Assembly (NCBI GenBank): GCA_012514045.1 | Contig: JAAZBA010000264.1 | Location: 1-6,209, forward strand | DNA length: 6,209 nucleotides | From: Clostridiales bacterium | GTDB lineage: Bacteria > Bacillota > Clostridia > Oscillospirales > QAMX01 | Reading direction: 5' to 3' | Shown here: one piece after another, positions 1-5,268 of the stretch | How the letters are laid out: every line of letters begins with the position of its first letter | Numbering within the stretch: position 1 is the stretch's first letter | Position numbers and translations under genes: made by a program | The notes under the pieces: model-generated | The model's input: the letters and a program-made list of their open reading frames with translations, nothing else | Database searches by the model: none | What the model was told of the DNA's origin: nothing

Positions 1-179
1 CCGGGGAACTCACTCCTGGCGCCCTTTACGCGTACTTTCTCGTTGGAGAGGAACTGTCCGGGCTGGCTGAGCATTTTCTTGACGGTGAGCTCATAGCCTT
101 TTCCAAAGAGTATATCAAGATGCTCTCTTGTTACGTGAAGATGTCTCGCTGAAGTTTCTACCAAAATTTTCTTTTCCAT
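1..179 (-). CDS. pduL: PduL-like phosphate acyltransferase (phosphotransacylase), N-terminal part, cut by window edge
   Basis: The first 59 codons of a leftward gene are present; the rest lies beyond the left edge. The reading begins MEKKILVETSARHLHVT and continues through LFGKGYELT and LSQPGQF to VRVKGAR, which I recognise as the N-terminal barrel of the PduL phosphotransacylase family. This family interconverts acyl-CoA and acyl-phosphate (acetyl or propionyl) and is unrelated in fold to Pta. In the SARHLH motif, His13 and His15 correspond to zinc ligands of known PduL structures. The start is the ATG at 179, with AAGGAG (187-192) 7 bases upstream. The protein starts directly at the core barrel, with no N-terminal extension of the kind that targets PduL to bacterial microcompartments. 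A cytosolic role in acetate or propionate metabolism is therefore inferred. It lies 70 bases after rnhA and could be cotranscribed or use its own promoter (211-238). The acyl-chain preference cannot be read from the sequence. Confidence 0.88.
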   Translation of the reverse strand, partial: MEKKILVETSARHLHVTREHLDILFGKGYELTVKKMLSQPGQFLSNEKVRVKGARSEFP

Positions 180-186
180 TGTGTTG

Positions 187-192
187 CTCCTT
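187..192 (-). promoter_or_regulatory. Ribosome binding site of pduL-like gene
   Basis: AAGGAG on the minus strand, 7 bases before the ATG at 179. It fixes the start of a gene whose body is mostly outside the window. Confidence 0.75.
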
Positions 193-203
193 ATTTTTAC
201 TTC

Positions 204-220
204 ATGGTACATAATACCAT
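204..220. repeat. Short inverted repeat over the putative pduL -10 box
   Basis: ATGGTA, 5 bases, then TACCAT: a perfect 6-bp dyad whose right arm contains most of the extended -10 element. It could be a small operator. A 6-bp dyad is common by chance in AT-rich DNA and is not a convincing terminator, because it is not GC-rich and has no following T-run on the minus strand. Confidence 0.3.
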
Positions 221-238
221 ACTATTATTAAATTTCAT
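211..238 (-). promoter_or_regulatory. Possible extended -10 promoter for pduL-like gene
   Basis: On the minus strand, the extended -10 TGGTATTAT (219-211) lies 16 bases after ATGAAA (238-233), which matches four of six bases of the TTGACA consensus. The leader to the pduL start would be roughly 25 bases. The region (180-249) is AT-rich and has no competing ORF. A perfect 6-bp inverted repeat (204-220) overlaps the -10. The -35 is weak, so read-through from rnhA is an equally good explanation for pduL transcription. Confidence 0.4.
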
Positions 239-249
239 ATAGAAATATT

Positions 250-693
250 TTACCTGTTTTTGTTTATCTCGCCGACGGCAAGCTTATCGCAGCGGTTGTT
301 GAACTCGTTGGAAGCGTGGCCTTTGACCCATATATACGTGATGTCGTGAACCTCGCCAAGCTGCAGCAGACGCTCAAACAGATCCGGATTCATCGCCGGC
401 TTTCCGTCCGGTCTCTTCCAGCCTCTGGATTGCCATTTTTTCGCCCAGCCTTTTGCTATCGCGTTTACAAGGTATGAGGAATCGCTGTAGAGTTTTACGC
501 TGCAAGGCCTTTTCAGAGCCTCCAGCCCTTTTATGGCGGCGGTAAGCTCCATACGGTTGTTTGTTGTCTCCCTTTCAAAGCCGCTCATGACCTTTTCCCT
601 TCCCTTGTAGAAGAGGATACAGGCCCAGCCTCCGGGACCGGGGTTGCCGGAGCAGGCTCCGTCGGTATATATTGTTACCTCATCAGTCCTCAT
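250..693 (-). CDS. rnhA: Ribonuclease HI
   Basis: RNase HI (EC 3.1.26.4) cuts the RNA strand of RNA-DNA hybrids in the cytoplasm, removing R-loops and RNA primers. The 147-residue protein has the full family pattern: YTDGACSGNPGPGGW at 9-23 with catalytic Asp11, NNRMEL at 45-50 with Glu49, YSDSSY at 69-74 with Asp71, the GH motif with His126, and NNRCDKLA at 132-139 with Asp136. These match E. coli D10, E48, D70, H124 and D134. The basic WKR segment near 92-94, followed by PDGKP, corresponds to the end of the substrate-handling region seen in E. coli-type enzymes. There is no N-terminal hybrid-binding domain, and the length is typical (about 150). The ATG at 693 lies inside the end of the upstream amidohydrolase gene (11-base overlap) and lacks a clear Shine-Dalgarno, so translation is probably coupled to it. 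Confidence 0.97.
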   Translation of the reverse strand: MRTDEVTIYTDGACSGNPGPGGWACILFYKGREKVMSGFERETTNNRMELTAAIKGLEALKRPCSVKLYSDSSYLVNAIAKGWAKKWQSRGWKRPDGKPAMNPDLFERLLQLGEVHDITYIWVKGHASNEFNNRCDKLAVGEINKNR

Positions 694-1552
694 GGATAAG
701 CTTCAGCGCGTTCTTGAAGTAGATTTTGTCCAGAACGTCCAGGGGCAGATCGAGGGAATTGATGAATTCCTGATGGATGTTGTCAAAATAATCGCGGGCG
801 TAGAGCACCCTGTCCTGATACTTGAGCAGGAACTGCTTCGCATGCTCGGGATCCCTTGACAATGCGTTGCAACCAGAGCCGGCGGACATGTCGCAGTAGA
901 GGTTCGGGTATTTGTCCAGCATTTCCTGAACCTTTCCTCCCGGCACAACCGGTCCCTTGGGGTATGCTTCCTTGTCGAATTTTCCGTCATTGGAGATATG
1001 AGACCAGAAGCCAGGAGCATGACCGAGGAAGTTTGTCTCGGGACACTTGGCGATGGCGCGCTCAAAAGCATCGATGCCGCCGCCGTACCACCAGTTGGGA
1101 CGGGGATAGAGCGTGTTGGAATTAAACTCATAGTCTATATGAACCGTTACCGGAAGCCCAAGCTCACCGGCTACACGGTAAAGACGGATAGCATCCCAGT
1201 CGTCAAGCATCATACGAAGCTTCAACTCGCCGCATACCTTTACGCCGTACATATCAACGGCGGAGCGGAGACGGTCGATGGAGTCAGGCCTGCGGGGATC
1301 GGGCGCGAAGCCGAGGACGAAACGATCGGGGCAGCGCTCGGCATAGCTGAGGCAGCGGGAAAAAGGCATGGGACCGCCTTCACGGGCGTGATCATAATAG
1401 AAACAGTAGTTGGAGTTTGGATTGAACTCCGTTTCGGGGCATTCCCATGACAGAAGCCATGTCTTGTCGATTCCGTACTTGTCTATGTTGGCTACAAACT
1501 TGTTTAAATCATGCTTATGCCAATCAGGATGATTGTGGGCGTCAATAATCAT
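683..1552 (-). CDS. Amidohydrolase-family metal-dependent hydrolase, substrate unknown
   Basis: The 289-residue protein belongs to the amidohydrolase-2 type (TIM-barrel metal hydrolases and decarboxylases). It opens with IIDAHNHPD, whose HxH pair (His6, His8) is the strand-1 metal site. Further expected ligands are His138 in VTVHID, His178 in FLGHAPG, and an Asp at the end of the barrel (Asp254 in YARDYFDN). The C-terminal FKNALKLI resembles the helix that closes these barrels. Members hydrolyse or decarboxylate diverse small molecules, and no family motif here reveals the substrate. In place of the more usual GSDYP near the last metal Asp, it has ARDYFDN. No signal peptide or membrane segment is visible, so it is cytoplasmic. 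AAAGGAAG (1562-1569) precedes the ATG at 1552. It follows the nitroreductase gene after 42 bases and overlaps rnhA by 11 bases, which indicates one transcript. Confidence 0.85.
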   Translation of the reverse strand: MIIDAHNHPDWHKHDLNKFVANIDKYGIDKTWLLSWECPETEFNPNSNYCFYYDHAREGGPMPFSRCLSYAERCPDRFVLGFAPDPRRPDSIDRLRSAVDMYGVKVCGELKLRMMLDDWDAIRLYRVAGELGLPVTVHIDYEFNSNTLYPRPNWWYGGGIDAFERAIAKCPETNFLGHAPGFWSHISNDGKFDKEAYPKGPVVPGGKVQEMLDKYPNLYCDMSAGSGCNALSRDPEHAKQFLLKYQDRVLYARDYFDNIHQEFINSLDLPLDVLDKIYFKNALKLIHED

Positions 1553-1594
1553 TGCTGCGCACTTCCTTTATGTGATATTTTATCTGTGTGTTTC

Positions 1595-2167
1595 TCAGAT
1601 GATAATCTCTTCCAATGTACGCTTGGGGATGTGGTACTTTTTGTTCTCGTCCTTGTAGTACTTTATCGATTCAGTCTTTGGCTCTGCGACAGACTCCTCT
1701 GCAGGATAGCCGAAGGCAAGAACGCTGTCGATGTAGTATTTTTCAGGGATGTCGAATTCCTCCGCGATTTTCGGTCTGTCGATGGCGCCAAGCCAGCAGG
1801 AGGCGATTCCCTGCTCAAAGGCACCCAAAAGGATATTCTGCACAGAGGCACCGCAGTCATGCTCCCAGCCGGATTTACGGATGTCTGTGTCGGCAAGAAC
1901 CACAATATAAGCCGTGGGCTCCTCACCCTCCTTCGGGTCACCTTCGGGGGCAATGTATCCCGCCCACTTGAGATAGGGGAACATACGGCAAGCGTCGGAT
2001 TTCGTGATAATCTTATACTTCAGCGGCTGGATATTGGAGGCAGAAGGGGCGAGGGAGGCGAAATACACCAAGTTTTTCAGTGTCTCGAAAGGTATTTCCT
2101 CCTGAGTGAATTTTCTTATGGTTCTGCGCTCTGTAATAGCCTGAGATACTGTCATATATTGCTTCAA
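1595..2167 (-). CDS. Nitroreductase-family flavoprotein
   Basis: The protein has about 190 residues, within the usual range, and the pattern of FMN-dependent nitroreductase-fold oxidoreductases. ERRTIRKF (13-20) is the N-terminal FMN-phosphate-binding arginine motif. PSASNIQPLKY (41-51) is the second FMN loop. The helix GASVQNILLGAFEQG (106-120), followed by SCWLGA, is the family core, and AFGYPAEE (151-158) is the C-terminal flavin and substrate region. Such enzymes use NAD(P)H to reduce nitro compounds, quinones or flavins, but the physiological substrate cannot be told. The ORF opens with TTG at 2167, 10 bases after GGGAAGGA (2178-2185). An in-frame ATG four codons later (2155) would give MTVSQAITERRTIRKF, closer to many homologues, but has only a weak GAAG before it. 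In-frame upstream extension is blocked by a TGA. It is the first gene of the leftward transcript. Confidence 0.9.
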   Translation of the reverse strand: MKQYMTVSQAITERRTIRKFTQEEIPFETLKNLVYFASLAPSASNIQPLKYKIITKSDACRMFPYLKWAGYIAPEGDPKEGEEPTAYIVVLADTDIRKSGWEHDCGASVQNILLGAFEQGIASCWLGAIDRPKIAEEFDIPEKYYIDSVLAFGYPAEESVAEPKTESIKYYKDENKKYHIPKRTLEEIII

Positions 2168-2177
2168 ACTTCACACA

Positions 2178-2185
2178 TCCTTCCC
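2178..2185 (-). promoter_or_regulatory. Ribosome binding site of the nitroreductase gene
   Basis: GGGAAGGA on the minus strand lies 10 bases before the TTG at 2167 and 22 before the in-frame ATG at 2155. The distance favours the TTG start, though not decisively. Confidence 0.5.
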
Positions 2186-2198
2186 TTTTTTCCAATTA

Positions 2199-2227
2199 AT
2201 TATATACATCCTGCGCCCGATTGTCAA
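2199..2227 (-). promoter_or_regulatory. Perfect-consensus sigma-A/sigma-70 promoter of the leftward operon
   Basis: On the minus strand TTGACA (2227-2222) is followed after exactly 17 bases by TATAAT (2204-2199). Both hexamers are exact consensus at optimal spacing. The expected start of transcription is near 2192, giving a leader of about 25 bases that carries the nitroreductase Shine-Dalgarno. It should fire strongly unless repressed. It is divergent from the promoter at 2266-2293. Confidence 0.9.
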
Positions 2228-2231
2228 GCAT

Positions 2232-2245
2232 TATCGTGATATCGT
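2232..2245. repeat. Tandem TATCGT direct repeat in the divergent promoter region
   Basis: TATCGT occurs at 2232-2237 and again at 2240-2245, 8 bases apart, just left of the palindrome and upstream of both -35 boxes. It could be a half-site pair for a regulator, or chance in AT-rich DNA. Confidence 0.25.
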
Positions 2246-2247
2246 AT

Positions 2248-2264
2248 TATTTTACAGTAAAATA
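2248..2264. promoter_or_regulatory. Perfect palindrome between the divergent promoters, candidate operator
   Basis: TATTTTACAGTAAAATA is a perfect 8+1+8 dyad centred on A2256. It ends two bases before the -35 hexamer of the rightward promoter (2266) and starts 20 bases behind the -35 of the leftward one (2227). With a single-base centre it cannot form a useful RNA hairpin, so binding of a dimeric regulator is the natural reading. I do not recognise the motif as any established operator. It resembles TTTAC/GTAAA-type repressor sites, but that resemblance is not diagnostic. No regulator gene lies in the window. Confidence 0.6.
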
Positions 2265-2265
2265 C

Positions 2266-2293
2266 TTGAAATCTGCGTTTGTTCTGTTATAAT
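2266..2293 (+). promoter_or_regulatory. Extended -10 promoter of the rightward operon
   Basis: TTGAAA (2266-2271) is followed after 16 bases by TATAAT (2288-2293), with TG at 2285-2286 making the extended -10 TGTTATAAT. Transcription should begin near 2300, giving a leader of about 23 bases to the yfbR ATG at 2323. This placement rules against the in-frame ATG at 2296, which lies at or before the predicted transcript start. Confidence 0.85.
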
Positions 2294-2309
2294 TAATGCG
2301 TATGCCGAC

Positions 2310-2319
2310 GGGAGGGGAG
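2310..2319 (+). promoter_or_regulatory. Strong ribosome binding site deciding the yfbR start
   Basis: GGGAGGGGAG contains GGAGG (2311-2315) 7 bases before ATG 2323. It selects that ATG over the in-frame ATG nine codons upstream at 2296, inside which no Shine-Dalgarno is positioned. Confidence 0.85.
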
Positions 2320-2322
2320 ACA

Positions 2323-2913
2323 ATGAACCACTTTTTTGCCTATATATTCAGAATGAAATATATAAGACGCTGGTCGATGATGAAGAACAGTGAAGACGAG
2401 AACCTCCAGGAGCACTCTCTTGAAGTCGCGATGATCGCCCACTGTCTGGCGCTGATCCGAAGGGACATATTCAAGGTACTCTGTGACCCGGATAAAATCG
2501 CCGTGGCGGCAATGTACCACGACGCGGAGGAGATACTCACCGGAGACTTGCCCACCCCGATTAAATATATGAACGAATCCATCTTCAACGCCTATCATTC
2601 CATCGAGCTGGGCTCAAGGGACAAGCTGCTCAGCGAGCTGCCGGAGGAGCTTGAAGAGCAGTATACGGAGATTCTTTACACCAGCGAGTGGGATAAGGAG
2701 CTGTATGTTCTCATAAAAGCCGCTGACCGTCTTGCCGCCTACATAAAGTGCATGAACGAGCTGAAGTTTGGCAACAGCGAATTCAAGCGGGCTATGGTGC
2801 AGACAAAGGAGAAGCTGGACAAGATGAAGCTTCCCGAGGTGGAATATTTCCTCGAGCACTTTGTTCCCTCCTTTAGGCTCTCCCTTCATGAGCTGGAGGG
2901 CGGAGAGGAATAA
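2323..2913 (+). CDS. yfbR: 5'-deoxynucleotidase of the YfbR HD-domain family
   Basis: The 196-residue protein aligns almost end to end with E. coli YfbR (about 199 residues), which dephosphorylates deoxyribonucleoside 5'-monophosphates and helps balance dNTP pools. The metal site of the HD fold is complete: His31 in QEHSLEVA, His66-Asp67 in MYHDAEE, and Asp135 in IKAADRLAAY. Glu70 corresponds to catalytic Glu72 of E. coli. Arg16-Trp17 (RRWSM) corresponds to Arg18-Trp19, which read the 2'-deoxy sugar. The signature LTGDLPTPIKY (72-82) and the C-terminal FVPSFRLSLHE are also shared. The ATG at 2323 is chosen because of the strong RBS at 2310-2319 and because the promoter -10 box ends at 2293. 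It is the first gene of the rightward operon. The deoxynucleotidase activity is inferred from residue conservation. Confidence 0.93.
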   Translation: MNHFFAYIFRMKYIRRWSMMKNSEDENLQEHSLEVAMIAHCLALIRRDIFKVLCDPDKIAVAAMYHDAEEILTGDLPTPIKYMNESIFNAYHSIELGSRDKLLSELPEELEEQYTEILYTSEWDKELYVLIKAADRLAAYIKCMNELKFGNSEFKRAMVQTKEKLDKMKLPEVEYFLEHFVPSFRLSLHELEGGEE

Positions 2914-2961
2914 ATTATATAAAATTGTATATAAATATCAAATATAAAGGGAGTAAAAAAC
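2914..2961. other. AT-rich 48-base spacer between yfbR and the G1P dehydrogenase gene
   Basis: The spacer is almost wholly A and T, with TATAAA-like stretches but no -35 at a proper distance, and no GC-rich hairpin with a T-run. AAAGGGAG (2947-2954) near its right end is the ribosome binding site of the next gene. Read-through from the yfbR promoter is the simplest reading; a weak internal promoter cannot be excluded. Confidence 0.4.
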
Positions 2962-4140
2962 ATGAACGAACATATTCTTTCGATGCCTGTAAGCGAAATG
3001 ACCTCTTTAAACTTTGAATGTGAGTGCGGCAAGCGTCATTCCATCGATATCGGCGATATTATTATCGATCGCGGCGTCTCCGACAGAGTATATGAGGTGG
3101 CAAAAAAGCACATGTCCAAGAAAACACTTCTTGTGGCGGACTGCCACACATGGGAGGTGCTGGGGGAGAAAGTATATCAGCAGCTTACAGACAAAGGCTG
3201 CGAGGTGCGTACATTAGTTTTCCCCGACAAACACCTTTTTCCCAACAATACCACTCTGGGGGAGCTTCTTATCGAAGCCTCTGACGAGGCTGATCCCATT
3301 TCCCTCATGATAGCCGTAGGCTCCGGCACACTCAACGACGTCACAAGATACATCTCCGGACGTCTTGGACTGCCCTATATTATTGTTGGCACAGCTCCTT
3401 CTATGGACGGTTACGCCGGCAACAGCTCTCCTATCATCTGCCGCAACAACAAGATAAGCTTCTTCAGCCATTATCCTGACGCCATAATCGCAGATACCGA
3501 CATTATGGCAGCAGCTCCCGAAATCATGATCGCCGCCGGCTTCGGTGATGTGGTGGGCAAATACGTATCCCTTGCCGACTGGAGACTGGGGAAGATCCAT
3601 GTAAATGAGACACATTGCGAGTTTATAAGCAGATTCATGGGAAGCGCCGTGGAAAAGTGCGTCGCCAATGTAGAGGGAGTCGCCGCCAAAGCCCCAGAAG
3701 CCATTAAGACTCAGGTTGAGGTGCTCTGCCTCTCCGGCCTTGCCATGGGACTTGCCACGGTAACGCGTCCTGCCTCCGGCAGCGAGCATCAAATGACTCA
3801 CTTCTGCGACCTGGACTGCATCGCCAACGGCAGAGACTATCCCCTCCACGGCAACACCGTAGGCGTCGCCACGATTGCCACATTGAGAATGTATGAGATG
3901 GCACGTGAGGATGGCTTGACAGACATAATGACACCTTCTGTAGACGAGATGATAGGCTACTACAAGCTCCTCAACGCTCCCACCAGACCTGAGCAGATAG
4001 GTCTTTCCCGTGAGCTGTGGCACAGAGCTCTCATGGAGGCAAAGGATCTGCGTGACCGCATGGGTATTCTGCGCCTGAGCCACGAGAGAGGGAGACTGGC
4101 CTATTACGCGGACATTATAACAAAGGAAATGTGCGATTAA
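2962..4140 (+). CDS. egsA: sn-Glycerol-1-phosphate dehydrogenase (AraM/EgsA family)
   Basis: The 392-residue protein matches the G1P dehydrogenase branch of the iron-alcohol-dehydrogenase/dehydroquinate-synthase superfamily. It reduces dihydroxyacetone phosphate to sn-glycerol-1-phosphate with NAD(P)H and a divalent metal. Visible elements are the nucleotide loop AVGSGTLNDVTRY (118-130), TAPSMDGYAGNSSPI (144-158), and the metal residues Asp196 in GFGD, His276 in SEHQMTHF and His296 in LHGNTVG. Other family stretches are KYVSLADWRLG (200-210) and the C-terminal GRLAYYADII region. The N-terminus carries CECGKRH (20-26), a Cys/His-rich patch before the Rossmann half. AAAGGGAG lies 7 bases before the ATG. 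In B. subtilis, AraM supplies G1P to PcrB for heptaprenylglyceryl phosphate, but no PcrB is seen here. A lipid kinase lies two genes downstream. Superfamily relatives such as glycerol dehydrogenase are less likely given the motif set. Confidence 0.9.
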   Translation: MNEHILSMPVSEMTSLNFECECGKRHSIDIGDIIIDRGVSDRVYEVAKKHMSKKTLLVADCHTWEVLGEKVYQQLTDKGCEVRTLVFPDKHLFPNNTTLGELLIEASDEADPISLMIAVGSGTLNDVTRYISGRLGLPYIIVGTAPSMDGYAGNSSPIICRNNKISFFSHYPDAIIADTDIMAAAPEIMIAAGFGDVVGKYVSLADWRLGKIHVNETHCEFISRFMGSAVEKCVANVEGVAAKAPEAIKTQVEVLCLSGLAMGLATVTRPASGSEHQMTHFCDLDCIANGRDYPLHGNTVGVATIATLRMYEMAREDGLTDIMTPSVDEMIGYYKLLNAPTRPEQIGLSRELWHRALMEAKDLRDRMGILRLSHERGRLAYYADIITKEMCD

Positions 4141-5253
4141 GTGATATTTGATTTTTGCATACCGACACTGTTTGGTATTGAATCGGTGGTTTCGGGGGAG
4201 TTGCGACGGCTGGGAGCCTCCGATGTGGGAGGTGAAACCGGTAGGGTGCGTTTCCGGGGTGACGAATATATGCTGGCAAAGGCCAACCTTTGGAGTCGCT
4301 GCGGAGAGCGCGTGCTCCTTATCCTCTCCTCTTTTGACGCCGCTACCTTTGATGAGCTCTTCGACGGAGTATACAATATCCCCTGGGAAGAGTATATCCC
4401 CAGGACGGGAGAGTTCCCCGTATCCGGCTACTCCCGCCAATCGGCGCTCACATCCGTACCAACCTGTCAGAGCATCATAAAAAAAGCAGTATCTAAAAGG
4501 CTGGGGGATAGGTACCGCATTTCAAGGCTTCCCGAAACGGGAAGCACATATCAGATCAGGTTCTCAATCGTAAAGGACAAAGCGGAAATATATTTTGATA
4601 CCTCCGGCGAAGCTCTCCACAAGAGGGGCTACAGAGCCAAGGCAAACGAAGCTCCCCTCCGTGAAACACTCGCCGCCGCTATGGTGGATTTTGCCCGTTT
4701 CCGGGGAAACCGGGAGGGTGATTCGCTGCTTGACCCCTTCTGCGGTTCCGGTACAATTGTGATTGAGGCTGCGCTGAAGGCGGCAAATATGGCTCCGGGA
4801 CTGAGACGAACCTTTGACGCTGAGAAGTGGGAGTTTATAGACAAATCCGTGTGGAGAAGTGTCCGTGACGAGGCAGTGTCCCTTATCCGTCACACAAAGG
4901 CACCGATGCTCGGCTCGGATATAGATGAGAAAACCGTTACGCTGGCCTACTCAAACGCGAAAAAAGCGGGAGTAGACCATCTGGTTAAGTTTTCTGTCGC
5001 CGACGCAATGGAACTAAGCAGCTTTAAAACAACAGTTGTAACAAATCCTCCCTATGGCATGAGAATATCGGACGGAGACGAAGCCGAGGAGCTGTATAAA
5101 AGCATTGCCTCAAAGCTGACAGACGAGTCGGAGCTTTATATTCTCTCCGGACATCCCGCGTTTGAGCGGGTGTTTGGCCGGCGCGCCGACAGAAAGCGCA
5201 AACTATACAATGGCATGATCCCCTGCGGACTCTTCTACTATTACAGGAAGTAA
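4141..5253 (+). CDS. THUMP-domain SAM-dependent 23S rRNA guanine-N2 methyltransferase (YpsC/RlmL type)
   Basis: The 370-residue protein has the two-part architecture of the YpsC / RlmL N-terminal family, which methylates guanine N2 of 23S rRNA (G2445 in E. coli). An N-terminal ferredoxin-like plus THUMP region covers about 1-160 and ends in the signature LHKRGYR (159-165). A Rossmann methyltransferase follows: APLRETLAAA (171-180), SAM motif I LLDPFCGSGT (196-205), the acidic GSDID (258-262), catalytic NPPYG (302-306) that handles the exocyclic amine, and RKRKLYNG (351-358). It has only this methyltransferase, not the second RlmK half of the E. coli fusion, as is usual in Firmicutes. The start is GTG directly abutting the TAA of the dehydrogenase gene (zero gap). 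The nearest Shine-Dalgarno, AAAGGA, is about 13 bases upstream inside that gene, so translational coupling is likely. The exact modified base is inferred from the family. Confidence 0.92.
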   Translation: MIFDFCIPTLFGIESVVSGELRRLGASDVGGETGRVRFRGDEYMLAKANLWSRCGERVLLILSSFDAATFDELFDGVYNIPWEEYIPRTGEFPVSGYSRQSALTSVPTCQSIIKKAVSKRLGDRYRISRLPETGSTYQIRFSIVKDKAEIYFDTSGEALHKRGYRAKANEAPLRETLAAAMVDFARFRGNREGDSLLDPFCGSGTIVIEAALKAANMAPGLRRTFDAEKWEFIDKSVWRSVRDEAVSLIRHTKAPMLGSDIDEKTVTLAYSNAKKAGVDHLVKFSVADAMELSSFKTTVVTNPPYGMRISDGDEAEELYKSIASKLTDESELYILSGHPAFERVFGRRADRKRKLYNGMIPCGLFYYYRK

Positions 5254-5258
5254 AGGAG
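5252..5258 (+). promoter_or_regulatory. Ribosome binding site of the lipid kinase gene
   Basis: AAAGGAG overlaps the stop codon of the methyltransferase gene and sits 10 bases before ATG 5269. It supports that start and cotranscription across the 15-base gap. Confidence 0.75.
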
Positions 5259-5268
5259 AAACAACCGG

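Noticed and set aside
180..249. Possible intrinsic terminator after rnhA
   Set aside because: The only dyad (204-220) is 6 bp, AT-rich and lacks a T-tract in the leftward direction.
998..1450. 150-codon open frame on the plus strand opposite the amidohydrolase gene
   Set aside because: It is a shadow of the real gene, with no Shine-Dalgarno and no recognisable family.
1582..1600. ATCTG...CAGAT inverted repeat at the end of the nitroreductase gene, considered as a terminator
   Set aside because: The stem is only 5 bp with a 9-base loop and no T-run. It overlaps the stop codon and lies within a likely operon.
2013..2195. 60-codon minus-strand frame starting at 2195, overlapping the nitroreductase N-terminus
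   Set aside because: Its start lies at or before the predicted transcription start (about 2192), and it is out of frame with the recognised nitroreductase.
1511..2239. 242-codon open frame on the plus strand opposite the nitroreductase gene
   Set aside because: It lies antisense to a clear nitroreductase, shows no domain motifs, lacks a promoter, and crosses the divergent promoter region.
3214..4440. 408-codon open frame on the minus strand across the G1P dehydrogenase gene
   Set aside because: It is antisense to a confidently identified gene, has no recognisable domain, and its translation is rich in Cys, His and Gly in a way typical of shadow frames in this codon usage.
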